Shown: positions 10,001-18,825, counted from the stretch's first letter. The stretch is DNA of 64,000 bases from JAVBWO01 sp036677375 (GCA_036677375.1 JAVBWO010000020.1:62001-126000); one strand, 5' to 3'. The notes: generated from the sequence alone by a model not told the origin. Made by a program: numbers and translations.

Positions 10001-12505
10001 CACTGTACAATTATTGCTGAGATAACCCACGATGCCGCCGGCATCGTCCTGAGTGCAGGTGACATTGCCGGTTGTGTAGCAGTTTTGTAGGGTTCCGCCT
10101 CCGGCCACGTAACCGGCGATGCCTCCGACATCTTCGATGCCGGACACATCCCCCGTGGCAAAGCAAGTTTGTACGGTTCCTTCATATAAGTAGCCGACGA
10201 TGCCGCCGAAATTGTAGGTGCTTGATTGTTCGCCGCTCACAGATGCCGATGAGCTGCATTTTTCCACCAAGCCGGTAGACCCGATACTCCCTGCAATGCC
10301 CCCAAAGCTGTCGCTGCTACTGATTGTGCTCTCGACGCTTCCGGCTGCGTGGCAGTTTCTTACGGTTCCTTCTACCTTGCCTGCGATACCGCCGACATTT
10401 CCGTAGCCGCTGACGCTGCCCGATAAGGTGCATTCTTCAACGTTGGCGCCGCTTTTGACATATCCCGCGATGCCGCCGATGTAATTGCGGGAATGGGTGC
10501 AGCTGACACTGGCGTTGGTCAATTCGACGCCTTTCACCAAAGCGCCGCTGCCGAGATAACCGAATAAGCCTTGATTGTCATAGTCCAGCCCACTTACCGC
10601 CAGATGTTGGATTTCATAACCGCAGCCGTCAAAATTGCCTGTAAAAGGATTGGTGCTTGTGCCTATGGGCGTCCAGCTTGCATACGGAATCAAATCGATA
10701 TCGTTCATCAGTTTATAATAAGCGGCTGCGAAGGTTGTGTCGTCATTCTTAATTTTTTCTGCTACCGCGGCCAGTTGAACCGCATCCGTGATCTGATATT
10801 GATCTGTGGATGAACCTGTTCCGGCGCCAGCCGGGAAGGGTTCTATGTAGAGGGGCAATGTCGCGTTTTGCGTGCCACCGGTATTGGGCAAGGTCGGCAG
10901 ACTGCCGGCCGTAAAGATCCAGCCGTTGGCAGAAGTAAAGCCGGCGTCCGTCCAGGGATCGGCTGTCTTTAGTTGGGTCGCCGACTTGCCTTCACCGTCA
11001 TTGCCGGTGGTGTTATCGGTAGGCGTATAGAGTACGCTGTTTAACATGATAGGCATGGCGCTCCAGGCAAGATTGCTCTCGGCGGTAATAAATCCGGAAT
11101 AAATTCGGTGCGCCATCGCATCGGTGCCGTCGGAAGAAAGGCTTGCGTTTAAGGCGACGCAATTCTGTATCTTGCCGCTGCTTGTGCCGTAACCGGCAAT
11201 GCCGCCGATATCATTGGGGCCGTTTACGGTTCCTGTGGCATAACAATTCGTAATGAGGGTGTTTGATGTCTGAGAACCGGCGACAACGCCTGCGATTCCG
11301 CCGGCCGATTGGAAGCTGGCCTCAATATCGCCTCTGCTATAACAGGCGGATATCGTGCCGCTGTCTTTTATCTCACCGGCGATACCGCCGATATATTGTA
11401 TAGCGGTAATATCTCCGGTGGAATAACACTGAGAGATTACCGTGTTGCCTGAAGCACTGCCTGCGATGCCACCCACCCTGGTGCTGCCGTTTATATCGCC
11501 TGTTGTATAACAGTTTTCTATCGTGCAGCCGGCAGAGGAGCCGATCATGCCGCCGGCATGATCGTTAACGGTTAACTCTCCCGTTGAATAACAGCCTTGT
11601 ATGGTAATTGCATCACCTTTTCCCAACACACCGCCGGAATAATATCCGGTTGTGCTCACCGTGCCGGTATTGTAGCAACCTGTTATATCGCCGTTTGATG
11701 TTCCGGCCACACCGCCGGCAATGCCAAACGCAGCAAATTCATTTCCATTGTAATAGGCCTCCGATGTGCCCACTGCACCGGTATTGTAGCAGCCGGTTAA
11801 GCTGCCGCTGCCGCCAACGGCGCCGGATATGCCGCCAATGGCGCCGAAGCCGATAACGGAGCCCTCATTGTAGCTGTTGCTGACGGCTCCTGCACTGATT
11901 CCTACTAGACCGCCCACACAATTGGTTCCTCTGATGGCGCCGCTATTGCTGCAGTTGTCCATGGTTCCGGATATAGTTTGGCCGACGATGCCTCCCACTT
12001 GATTGCCGCCGAGAATAAAGGATTGGGAGACTATAAGATTTTGGATGACGGCCCCGCTGCAATACCCGAATAAGCCCTGATAATCATTGTCCGTACTGAT
12101 ATAAATGCCGCTGATGGTATGATTTTGCCCGTTAAATGTGCCGCGGAAGGGTTTATCGTTTTCGCCGTCCACATAGAGGCCGATGGGCGTCCAGCCATTG
12201 GCCGGCGCGGTGTCATCGTCCCAATCCGTCCAATTGCTGGTGCCGTTGAGTTCAATATCGGCATTTAACTTAATGGTCTTGTTGTAAAAATCGGTACCGC
12301 CGTTGACCAGGCCGGACAGGCCAGCCAGGTCGGCCGCGTCGGAAATGGTGAACTCTGAAGCGGATGTGTCCGCCGTATACCATGTCGTATCAGCTTCTGT
12401 TCCGTTCCAGGCAGCAACTGCTGTTAGCTCCATTGCCAGCAGCATGATAATTGCCATACTTAAAGTCAAAATAAGAGCGAACCATTTAGCAGAACCTTTT
12501 TTCAT
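7052..12505 (-). CDS. Giant S-layer-anchored surface protein with GLUG and Ig-like repeats
   Basis: A 1817-residue secreted protein. A Sec signal peptide covers about residues 1-32. Two blocks of GLUG-type repeats (GGIAG.../NCYATGDV-like units, about residues 120-480 and 640-900) are separated by a linker. They are followed by an InlB-like segment (FLGWFKEVSLSTPI), then Ig-like/MBG-type domains (roughly 1030-1420, including KVLTIKAKDVIITTGAALP), a low-complexity linker and a domain of unknown type. Three SLH domains (about 1630-1817; FSDVSGWYQDYVDFLAARG and similar) would bind secondary cell-wall polymer. The protein would be exposed on the cell surface, possibly as adhesin or matrix protein. 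The MalT-like regulator nearby is a candidate controller. Confidence 0.93.
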   Translation of the reverse strand: MKKGSAKWFALILTLSMAIIMLLAMELTAVAAWNGTEADTTWYTADTSASEFTISDAADLAGLSGLVNGGTDFYNKTIKLNADIELNGTSNWTDWDDDTAPANGWTPIGLYVDGENDKPFRGTFNGQNHTISGIYISTDNDYQGLFGYCSGAVIQNLIVSQSFILGGNQVGGIVGQTISGTMDNCSNSGAIRGTNCVGGLVGISAGAVSNSYNEGSVIGFGAIGGISGAVGGSGSLTGCYNTGAVGTSEAYYNGNEFAAFGIAGGVAGTSNGDITGCYNTGTVSTTGYYSGGVLGKGDAITIQGCYSTGELTVNDHAGGMIGSSAGCTIENCYTTGDINGSTRVGGIAGSASGNTVISQCYSTGDITAIQYIGGIAGEIKDSGTISACYSRGDIEASFQSAGGIAGVVAGSQTSNTLITNCYATGTVNGPNDIGGIAGYGTSSGKIQNCVALNASLSSDGTDAMAHRIYSGFITAESNLAWSAMPIMLNSVLYTPTDNTTGNDGEGKSATQLKTADPWTDAGFTSANGWIFTAGSLPTLPNTGGTQNATLPLYIEPFPAGAGTGSSTDQYQITDAVQLAAVAEKIKNDDTTFAAAYYKLMNDIDLIPYASWTPIGTSTNPFTGNFDGCGYEIQHLAVSGLDYDNQGLFGYLGSGALVKGVELTNASVSCTHSRNYIGGIAGYVKSGANVEECTLSGSVSGYGNVGGIAGKVEGTVRNCHAAGSVESTISSSDSFGGIAGSIGSTGLVEKCSSSASVSGEQSSTYNFGGIVGYLYEGTVQTCFATGDVSGIEDVGGIAGYVAGGGTLQNCYTTGNVTCTQDDAGGIVGYLSNNCTVKNCYATGDVMGIAIDGNAGNVAGDIYADETEPSNNATVTNCYYLGSAVPGSSEATAKTGAELATVEMAWIFNTTNGAEPNSGIWAQGTTPVFADSTHFAVYKLTLSGSAAPIVVYSNSDGSVALPETATGTNGKPFLGWFKEVSLSTPINSVPSLTIDDTIYGNFGVRMLSITDEEHTYNGSVINYAGTVTDNAAGIPGVSEVQLIYYIDQQYTKTTPSNSGSVLEGSAPKNAGSYYMEAVAEACELTTSATNRVSFIIKKANPVITVSTDHPSGQMYGQDVKATVTVAPPSGSPADGFPSVGEINLAATGATLKAALSASATPGVYTAIYTMPATYSSGQEATFTANIPTETANYKAYTATDQTAGVSLLDKKATVTTVTANDTSLIYGESAVLTAHVGSDDEAALAGTVQFTLDGVNVGNPATISNHTASITLDKNSLPFKSSAYTVGAQFTADSATETDYSNSSGSVNLTVSKKVLTIKAKDVIITTGAALPVPELAYSGFLSGDTKDLLTVTTPFTMEIRNTDNSVLTGSNTAGTYSIVITTGAATADNYEIVTADGILTIRGKSNGSSLGDGSATPETDDTHTAPNTVTVTIDAVLNQSGTIDFALTEKLITQAIKEAAEKTAAFGVDDIIFEVDIAGADTASGFTLRIPAGALGSLVDSFINQLKLSTPVGILTFDTKTLQQWNSQTTSDIDITVAAVDRLTLSKEAQAQIGNRPVYDFTVTSGNKTLSNLGGGAVTVSLPYTPEDGEDTDQIVIYYITPGGELVMVPNCVYDAKTGMVTFSVTHFSIYAVAYHKVSFSDVSGWYQDYVDFLAARGIINGTDGKFDPNDNITRAQLATILANLSGDDLTGYHTSSFTDVPTAAWYFAAVQWAYEKGVANGMDGKFDPNASITRQDIAVMISRYADKIANATLPETKSAVTFSDNKAIASYAGNAVTMMQKAGIISGNSNGSFAPMANATRAEAAKMIALLLQSMIG

Positions 12506-12675
12506 ACGTCAATCCCCCATATTCATTTTTTTGATCTACCGTTTCAACCAATGTCACCAATTTAACAATTTAACTATATTTAACTACATGCTTTACTTCC
12601 ACAGTGCATACTGAAATATTTTAACATTATAATCTGCCGGTAGGGTTTATGAACTGATTATATATTTATATTGAG

Positions 12676-12912
12676 TTATCCCAACAATATGATCTCCATC
12701 AGCTCATTTACCGTTAACCGCAGACGTCCGCCGCCCCATATGACATAATCGCCGTCGGTCTCGGCGGTCTTGAAAAACGTCTCGTCGGCAAGGTCCGCAT
12801 ATTTCATGGTTTCCAGCTTACCGGAAAGATCTACCGTTACATTGCTGCCGCCTGCCATTTCCATAAACAACCTGTAATCCTTCATGGGTACAACGGATTT
12901 GATATAGCTCAT
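12676..12912 (-). CDS. DUF2442 family small protein
   Basis: A 78-residue protein resembling DUF2442 proteins: a short beta-rich fold ending in a YVIWGGGRLRLTVNELMEI motif like the family's W-x-x-G-x-x-L-x-x-E/D signature. Many family members sit beside DUF4160 proteins in toxin-antitoxin-like pairs, but no partner is visible here. I start at ATG 12912 because a good RBS (AAAGGAG) lies just upstream; a longer in-frame start exists at 12948 inside the terminator hairpin. Function unknown. Confidence 0.75.
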   Translation of the reverse strand: MSYIKSVVPMKDYRLFMEMAGGSNVTVDLSGKLETMKYADLADETFFKTAETDGDYVIWGGGRLRLTVNELMEIILLG

Positions 12913-12947
12913 GGCCACATCTCCTTTCCCGGCGTTTCCTATACGCA

Positions 12948-12987
12948 TAAAAAACCACCCTATATTAATTATAGGATGGTTTTTTCA
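12948..12987 (-). terminator. Rho-independent terminator of the LuxR gene
   Basis: An inverted repeat AAAAAACCACCCTATA / TATAGGATGGTTTTTT with a five-base loop. It follows the LuxR regulator gene on the minus strand and precedes the DUF2442 gene, so the two genes are probably separate units. Confidence 0.85.
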
Positions 12988-13025
12988 TATTCGCGCCGTC
13001 CGAATGGACGGTTTTTATCAACGAA

Positions 13026-15512
13026 TTATTTTAATTTCTCCGCCAGTTTGGCACGGCGGTCAATGTCCAGCTTCTGAAATATGGTGCGCAAATGGAATCG
13101 AACGGTATTCTCCGTTACCATCAGCCTTTGCGCGATCTCGCTGTTATGCAGGCCATCCGCCGCAAGGAGCGCCACCTCTCGCTCCCTTGCGGTAAGGTCC
13201 CCGGGCAGTTCGTCTGCCATGACTCCGTTATGCAGCGTTGTAAAACCGGTAATAAAACGCTCCCTGATTTCAAGAAAGCGGGCTAGCTGTTGGGGGTATT
13301 GTTGCCGGATCAGTTTCTCCGGTAAACCTTTAAGCATCCAATGATATACCGCAAACAAATAGACAAAACCGTCGGGCAGTGCTTTTTGAATGGCGTTTTC
13401 CAAAAGCTCCTCGGCGCGGCATGGGTTGTCCAGCCACATATGTCCGATAGCGGCCAAAATGGAAAGCATCGTATCGGCCAAAGCGTCAACGGGGCGGAGC
13501 GCTTCCCGTCCTGCTTCAGCTACTCCCGCAAGCTGTGAGAATTTCCCTTCGTGCATAAAATAAGACAGCCGCACAAACAGGGCGTTAAGCTCCATCTCCG
13601 GAAGGAGTTTTCCCGTCGTTTCACCGCTTTTTAACCAATCCGCAATACGGTTCTGGTACTGCAATTCATTGAGCAGCAAGCCACGCAGCATATCTACCGC
13701 GGCATGCAGTACGAAGTTGTTTTGCCCAGGGTAGGAAGCGGCTTGTTCCATTGAGGCAATGGCGCGCTGCCAACCCGCCATGTCGGATTTTTCCACCGCA
13801 ATTTCCGCCAAATGCAGCGCCGCGCCAAGCCGTACTATGCTTTGCTGTTTGCTTTCGGCAAGGAAAATTGCTTTATAGGCCAGGATCTCCGCTTCGTTTA
13901 AGTTTCCCCGATAATGGGCCAGCTCCGCACGAAACAATGCGTCGGCCCCGCTGCCATGGCCCGCTGTCAACCTGGAATACATGGATAGGTATTCTGCCAG
14001 GGCGGCGGCCTCCCGGTCTGCTTCTCCAGGGCTATTATGAAATACGGCAAGCTGGGAATAGTTGCCGAAGCACCACGGCGCGGAGGGCAAAATCACCCGC
14101 GAACAGGTTCCTTGAAAAAGCGGGGCGGCCCGCTTCAAAAGGGTAGCCATTTCGTCCAGATGGGGTAGGCGCCGCCAAGAGGAAACTAACAGCCATTCCC
14201 CACGCAAAAGAGAAGCGTCTTCAGCGCCGCTTTCCTCCAGCATGTCCAGCATAGTATATAGCTCTGCCATTAATAAATCAAACTCGGTGTTCTTTCCCAC
14301 TGTCAGAAGGGCCCAGGCGATCTGAAGCATGGAAAGGATGTTTGCCTTTTTGATTTCATACGGGCAGTTTTGCGCAATGTCCAAAGCCAGATGAGGAAAA
14401 AGCACATTTCCAATGGATTCTAATGTTATATGGGAAAGGTCAAGAGAAAGCATCCGTTCATAGTCTTTCATTTGCATATAAAAGGCCAGAGCCTTGTCAG
14501 TTTCGCCTTCATTCCGGTAATAATCGCCCGCCTTAAGCAGACATTGGCGTTCAAAGGCGGCTCCGCGCTCTTTTCGCTTCTGAATCAGAAGTTCCGACAG
14601 GATGCTGTGCAGTTCATAGCGTTTTTCGGCCGCTTCATAGCGGATGAATGGACTGCCAAGGGCATCCAACGCGGATGGAAGCAATGTGTCGCAACCCATA
14701 AGGGTACAGGCTTGCTGTACCGTAACCATATCAAAAGGCGACAGGCTTAAAAGAAATGTTTGCTGCTCATTGGATAGCGTATCCCATACCAGGTGCTCCA
14801 TCAATGACAGGATACCGGATCTGTCTGAAACCGACTTTCTTTCACGGTATGTGCAAAGCTGTAGATAAACTCCAATGATCCAACCTTCGGTGCAGCGAAA
14901 TACCGTATGCGCGTCCTCAGGGGTAATATCCACAGCTGCAAGAGCATAATAACGCCGGATATCTTCGGCATCCAGCCGAAGGTCGGCAGCGGTAATATGT
15001 AAAATGCCGTGGCCGGTTATATAGGCAATCATATCCCGCTTGAACATCTGAGCCGCCATGATGATATGTAACCCCCCGCCGCCATGTTCCAGCAACGCGA
15101 TTAAAAAAGAAGCCGGCAGGTTGGTTTGCAGGAATTGAAAATTATCAATCACAAGATAGGTTTCATGCTTGCATTCAATGGAACGCAGCGCGTCACAGGC
15201 TTCCCCGACGGTAGCGGCGTTGGGCAGCTCGGTCTTGAGAAGACGTTGTCCCGCCCCGCTGTCGATCTTGTCGATCTCACGGCAAAGCCTCCGAAAGCCT
15301 GCGGCGGGTGCTTCATCCGTTGCGGTGAACCAATAGACGGACGTGTTTTGCGGAATTCCGGTTTCCAAGAAATCGCGTATCGCCGTCGTTTTGCCGTAGC
15401 CGGAGGGAGCCTCCACAACGGTTGCGGGCGCATAACAAAGCATATTTAACTTTTGTTTCAGACGTTCTGAATAATAATGTGGCTCGCTTTTGCCGGTTTT
15501 CTGATACGCCAT
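13026..15512 (-). CDS. MalT-like LuxR family transcriptional regulator (STAND ATPase)
   Basis: An 828-residue regulator of the MalT/LAL type. An N-terminal P-loop (APSGYGKTT, residues 35-43) begins an NTPase domain with a Walker B-like YLVIDNFQF; a long alpha-helical, TPR-like sensor region follows (about 350-760). The C-terminal LuxR helix-turn-helix covers about residues 765-828 (LTAREREVALLAADG, then VTENTVRFHLRTIFQKLDI). Such proteins bind a ligand plus ATP and activate promoters as oligomers. It points toward the DUF2442 and giant surface protein genes on the same strand, which may be its targets; a terminator separates them. The effector is unknown. Confidence 0.93.
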   Translation of the reverse strand: MAYQKTGKSEPHYYSERLKQKLNMLCYAPATVVEAPSGYGKTTAIRDFLETGIPQNTSVYWFTATDEAPAAGFRRLCREIDKIDSGAGQRLLKTELPNAATVGEACDALRSIECKHETYLVIDNFQFLQTNLPASFLIALLEHGGGGLHIIMAAQMFKRDMIAYITGHGILHITAADLRLDAEDIRRYYALAAVDITPEDAHTVFRCTEGWIIGVYLQLCTYRERKSVSDRSGILSLMEHLVWDTLSNEQQTFLLSLSPFDMVTVQQACTLMGCDTLLPSALDALGSPFIRYEAAEKRYELHSILSELLIQKRKERGAAFERQCLLKAGDYYRNEGETDKALAFYMQMKDYERMLSLDLSHITLESIGNVLFPHLALDIAQNCPYEIKKANILSMLQIAWALLTVGKNTEFDLLMAELYTMLDMLEESGAEDASLLRGEWLLVSSWRRLPHLDEMATLLKRAAPLFQGTCSRVILPSAPWCFGNYSQLAVFHNSPGEADREAAALAEYLSMYSRLTAGHGSGADALFRAELAHYRGNLNEAEILAYKAIFLAESKQQSIVRLGAALHLAEIAVEKSDMAGWQRAIASMEQAASYPGQNNFVLHAAVDMLRGLLLNELQYQNRIADWLKSGETTGKLLPEMELNALFVRLSYFMHEGKFSQLAGVAEAGREALRPVDALADTMLSILAAIGHMWLDNPCRAEELLENAIQKALPDGFVYLFAVYHWMLKGLPEKLIRQQYPQQLARFLEIRERFITGFTTLHNGVMADELPGDLTAREREVALLAADGLHNSEIAQRLMVTENTVRFHLRTIFQKLDIDRRAKLAEKLK

Positions 15513-16076
15513 GTTTGTGACCTCTTATGTATGCCTTGTTTTTGAGACGGATTTTTGATTTTTCACGTTCATCTTGAATCCAGCAATCCTTAATTATATT
15601 ATATATTAGAAAAGTAAAGAGAAGCAACCATAGGATCGTTGCCGATCAAAGGGTGCATCAGTTTTGAAATCATGTATGATGCAATCGGAAAACCGGTTGT
15701 GACCTGCAATGGCGGAGTAAATCAAGCGAAAGCTTGTTAAAAGCTAAAACAGTTGATTGCTTTTGCACAATGGGCAAAGACGTGGGTCTGCCTGCTCACT
15801 TTATCTAACGCAGTCGGTGATTCCTGAAGCCACAGGCTTTTTTATGTTTTGACTGAATAAATAGTAAGCATTATTTTGTGTCTATCAACAAAGGGGAAAA
15901 CAAACATGGGATCTAATTAGTAATATGAAAAAACCAACAGGCAAATAAGGCGGCAAAAGATTAAAAAGTCTTTTAGTTCTTGAGATTTTTGGCATGCTGT
16001 TATCACAAAAATGATATGGGCGGATGGTTTTAACACAAGCAAAAGAAATATGGAAATCATTTTGGAGGTGCTGTCC
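15513..16076. other. 564-bp intergenic region with structured, terminator-ended segment
   Basis: No convincing gene. A perfect 7-bp stem (15654-15660 with 15677-15683), a CGG/CCG hairpin (15685-15695), a GAAA-capped stem CAAGC/GCTTG (15723-15736) and a final small hairpin with a T run (AAGCC/GGCTT, about 15827-15843) suggest a transcribed, folded RNA of about 200 nt on the plus strand. It does not match any riboswitch consensus I can recall. A 22-codon open frame starts at ATG 15674 within it. It could be a small RNA or an attenuator ahead of the DUF5058 gene. Confidence 0.35.
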
Positions 16077-16787
16077 TTGAACCCGGAAGTTTCTGAAATC
16101 GCCAATTCCCCAGGGTTTTGGCTCATTGGTATCCCTATGGTTTTGGTGATGTTGTTTCAAGCCTATCTTTTTATGAAGAAGGCATGGTGTTGCGGTTTGA
16201 AAATGGGAATGTCCAAAGAGCAGATGATGCGTGGCTTGAGAAGCGGCGCTATCACATCCATCGCGCCTTCTTTCAGTATTTTGATCGCTTTGGTCGGCTT
16301 GATCGCCATCGTAGGCGGCGCCTTTGCCTGGCAGCGTCTTTCCGTTGTCGGTTCTATTATGTACATAGGGTTTACCGTGCAGACAGCATTGAACGCTATA
16401 GGGACAACCGTTGGAGGTTCTGGTTATACGCCGGATGCTTTTGCCAATTGCGTATGGGTCATGGCCATTGGTTCCGGCGGCTGGCTTTTGGTTACCGCGC
16501 TGTTTACGCATAAGCTGGAGTGGGTACGCAGGAAAGCTGTCCGCGGTCAAACAGAATTGCTGCCTGTTTTGACCATATGCGCTATTTTAGGTACTTTCGG
16601 TTATCTGGTCTCTAAGCACGCCGTCACTGTCAGCCGTTCTACCATTGCTATGATTGTCGGAGCTTTATGCGTTATTTTACTGAATGAAGTTTCAGAGAAA
16701 AAAGGCAAAAAATGGCTCAAAGAATGCTCCTTGGGTTTGGCAATGCTGGCGGGGATGTTTGCCGCTATCATCGGCATGACACTTTAG
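16077..16787 (+). CDS. DUF5058 family membrane protein
   Basis: A 236-residue membrane protein with about five hydrophobic segments, similar to DUF5058 proteins. I chose TTG 16077 because a strong RBS (GGAGGTG, 16064-16070) is perfectly spaced and the protein then starts MNPEVSEIANSPGFW; ATG 16050 and 16011 are in frame but lack an RBS. The protein carries conserved-looking Gly/Ser-rich helices (TVGGSGYTPDAFANCVWVM). It forms an operon with the next membrane protein gene 19 bp downstream. Together they look like a two-component transporter of unknown substrate. Confidence 0.75.
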   Translation: MNPEVSEIANSPGFWLIGIPMVLVMLFQAYLFMKKAWCCGLKMGMSKEQMMRGLRSGAITSIAPSFSILIALVGLIAIVGGAFAWQRLSVVGSIMYIGFTVQTALNAIGTTVGGSGYTPDAFANCVWVMAIGSGGWLLVTALFTHKLEWVRRKAVRGQTELLPVLTICAILGTFGYLVSKHAVTVSRSTIAMIVGALCVILLNEVSEKKGKKWLKECSLGLAMLAGMFAAIIGMTL

Positions 16788-16806
16788 CGGAAGGAATCAA
16801 CCTACT

Positions 16807-17484
16807 ATGAATAAGAATGAAATTTACTGCAATGATTTGATTAAACCCATCATATTTTGGGGGCGCATCACCAATCTGCTTGCCTTTTTTTTGGCATTTT
16901 TACCTGCAGCCTATTTATGGTTGGTTTGGGACGCTCTTCCGCCTGCCGCCGCCGTCATTTCCGGTTCCGCCTCGGTTATTCTGGGGTTTTCCGGCGTTTT
17001 TTGGATTGTGGAACCGATTTCTTATTATCCTATTTTAGGCGTTCCAGGCACCTACATGAGCTTTCTTGCGGGAAATATTTCCAATATGCGGCTGCCATGC
17101 GCCGCCGTTGCCCAGGAGGCCGCCGGAGTGGAGGAAGGCTCCCCGGAAGGCACGGTTATTTCCGTTTTAGGGATAGGAGCTTCCGTCTATATTCATGTAA
17201 TCGTCATGGTGATTGGCGTCTTGATCGGCAGCCGGCTGGTATCTCACTTTCCCCCGTTGCTGTCTTCTGCCTTCGATTATATTTTGCCGGCGGTATTCGG
17301 CGGCGTATTCGGTCAATTTGCGGTAAAAAATTTTCATGTGGCCACGATTGCCTTTCTTTTAGGCTGTCTTGCCAATATGGGCGGGCTTTTGCCCCAATTC
17401 ATCGGCCTGCCGGTTTGTATCTTTCTGACGATCTTTGGGGGGATGCAAATAGAAAAAAGAAAAAAGACGAAACAAGGCGTTTAA
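16807..17484 (+). CDS. Membrane protein, partner of DUF5058 protein
   Basis: A 225-residue protein with about six hydrophobic segments and no family I can name with certainty. Helical segments begin at about residues 18, 48, 110, 145, 170 and 190, with a soluble loop (about 78-108) containing GVPGTYMSFLAGNISNMRLP and an acidic stretch, and a basic C-terminus. It follows the DUF5058 gene by 19 bp and is followed by a terminator. The pairing suggests a heteromeric permease. Function unknown. Confidence 0.75.
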   Translation: MNKNEIYCNDLIKPIIFWGRITNLLAFFLAFLPAAYLWLVWDALPPAAAVISGSASVILGFSGVFWIVEPISYYPILGVPGTYMSFLAGNISNMRLPCAAVAQEAAGVEEGSPEGTVISVLGIGASVYIHVIVMVIGVLIGSRLVSHFPPLLSSAFDYILPAVFGGVFGQFAVKNFHVATIAFLLGCLANMGGLLPQFIGLPVCIFLTIFGGMQIEKRKKTKQGV

Positions 17485-17558
17485 ACGGAAGAAAGGGCTT
17501 TCCCTGGGTTTTTCCAAGTTGCCGTTTCAATATGCAAATATTTTTTTTAACGCAAAAA

Positions 17559-17604
17559 CAAAACTGCCTGTTGAAGAAGCCTTCAGCAGGCAGCTTTTAT
17601 TTGG
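17559..17604 (+). terminator. Rho-independent terminator
   Basis: Stem CTGCCTGTTGAA / TTCAGCAGGCAG with loop GAAGCC, followed by CTTTTATTT. It ends the DUF5058 operon. Confidence 0.85.
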
Positions 17605-17724
17605 CGGATGCTTGTCTGACGGCAAAGAGTATTTTGAATCATAGATTGTGGAACCATTTTTTCTTCATAATTATAAGAACCGTATATAAGAAAGCAGGAT
17701 TAGCAAGAATTATAAAAATTTTTA

Positions 17725-17752
17725 TTGACATATGCCCAAAATTAGATATAAT
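17725..17752 (+). promoter_or_regulatory. Consensus promoter of the DUF5320 gene
   Basis: TTGACA at 17725-17730 and TATAAT at 17747-17752, 16-base spacing, 45 bp before the DUF5320 start. This is one of the strongest promoters in the window and probably drives the start of the metal/Fe-S gene run. Confidence 0.85.
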
Positions 17753-17797
17753 GAAAGAGTAAATGGCATATGACAAAAACTAAAGGAGGTGTGTAAT

Positions 17798-18043
17798 ATG
17801 CCGGGAAGAGACAAAACAGGTCCATTAGGAAACGGAGCAATGACAGGTAGAGGTTTTGGTTTATGCTCGGGTGGCGGCGCGAAAATTGCAGGCTCAGGCA
17901 TGGGGTTTGGTTTTCGGAGAGGTTGCAGAAGAAACCGGGCTGAGGCTATGTTTGCGGCTAAGCCGCGAAAAGAGATGTTGGAGGAACAAAAAAAGTTTCT
18001 GGAAAGCAGGCTTTCTGTTATCAACAAAGAATTAAAAAATTGA
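17798..18043 (+). CDS. DUF5320 family protein
   Basis: An 81-residue protein with the N-terminus MPGRDKTGPLGNGAMTGRG, typical of DUF5320 proteins found beside NifX-like and Mrp/MinD genes in anaerobes. The middle is Gly-rich and basic (GFGFRRGCRRNR) and the end is a charged coiled-coil-like helix (about residues 50-81). The RBS AAAGGAGGTG precedes ATG 17798. It heads the metallocluster gene run. The molecular role is unknown; a metal- or cluster-carrier adaptor role is an inference from context. Confidence 0.88.
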   Translation: MPGRDKTGPLGNGAMTGRGFGLCSGGGAKIAGSGMGFGFRRGCRRNRAEAMFAAKPRKEMLEEQKKFLESRLSVINKELKN

Positions 18044-18099
18044 TCCCAAAGTTTTCGGAACACGGTTTGAGGGGTGCTTATCTGTTAAAAGCAAAAAAA

Positions 18100-18131
18100 G
18101 GACATGCCTGAAATTGGTTTTCGTCATGTCC
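18100..18131 (+). terminator. Hairpin between DUF5320 and DUF134 genes
   Basis: GGACATG (18100-18106) pairs with CATGTCC (18125-18131) around an 18-base loop. There is no T run after it, so it may be an RNA-processing or partial-terminator element rather than a full terminator. Confidence 0.35.
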
Positions 18132-18269
18132 GCACAAGAGCCCTCAAAGGCTTATACCGCTTATGACGGCATTGCATCGTCGTATGACAGTCTGAAACCG
18201 GAGGATCCACTGAAGCGAAGCGACAAAGGATAGCGTCTGTTGCTTATGCATAAAATGAGGTGAAAAGAT

Positions 18270-18656
18270 ATGTCGCGACCCAGAAAATGCCGTAAAGTCT
18301 GCTGTTTGCCGCAAAGCAATCATTTCGGTCCGTTGAATGGGGGCAATCATCAGATGAATGTAGTGATGATGACCGTTGACGAATACGAAACCATACGCCT
18401 GATCGACCTGCAGAATTTTACCCAGGAGGAATGCGCCGAGCAAATGCATATCGCACGCACCAGCGCCCAGAGAATCTACAACGAGGCCAGAAAAAAACTG
18501 GCTGATGTTTTGGTGAATGGGAAAATCCTGCGCATTGAAGGCGGTGATTATCAGCTTTGCGACGGTTTGGAAAATACCTGCCGGTGCGGCGGCTGCCGCA
18601 GACACCGAGCCATGACCGGGCAAAAGAAGGATGAAAACGGCGATAACGATGGATAG
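18270..18656 (+). CDS. DUF134 family DNA-binding protein
   Basis: A 128-residue DUF134 protein. The N-terminus MSRPRKCRKVCCLP is characteristic, and a sigma-70 region 4-like helix-turn-helix follows (about residues 48-85: EYETIRLIDLQNFTQEECAE, then MHIARTSAQRIYNEARKKL). The C-terminus has a Cys cluster (CRCGGCRRHR). DUF134 proteins commonly neighbour NifX-like and ATPase genes and are presumed regulators sensing metal or cluster status through their cysteines. Here it probably regulates the surrounding run. Confidence 0.9.
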   Translation: MSRPRKCRKVCCLPQSNHFGPLNGGNHQMNVVMMTVDEYETIRLIDLQNFTQEECAEQMHIARTSAQRIYNEARKKLADVLVNGKILRIEGGDYQLCDGLENTCRCGGCRRHRAMTGQKKDENGDNDG

Positions 18657-18671
18657 TTTGTGTACTGTTCG

Positions 18672-18719
18672 ATTTTTCATTTCCTGCCTGCCGTGATTGG
18701 GCAGACAGGAAATGAAAAG
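18672..18719 (+). terminator. Hairpin terminator after DUF134 gene
   Basis: Inverted repeat TTTCATTTCCTG...CTGCC / GGCAG...CAGGAAATGAAA with a short loop, flanked by A/T runs. It separates the regulator gene from the NifX-MinD genes. Confidence 0.75.
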
Positions 18720-18825
18720 CTTCTGATAGAAAGAAGGTTCAGTCAAATCCGTAATCTGCGGATCAAATTGAGCCGCGATGAAGTGCCACCGGTAAAAAAA
18801 TAAGGTTTAGAAAGGAGCTTTTTCA

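Noticed and set aside
15674..15742. Short frame beginning MYDAIGKPVVTCNGG as a possible leader peptide or remnant of a dehydrogenase
   Set aside because: Only 22 codons with no RBS, inside a region better explained as folded RNA; similarity to known proteins is too weak.
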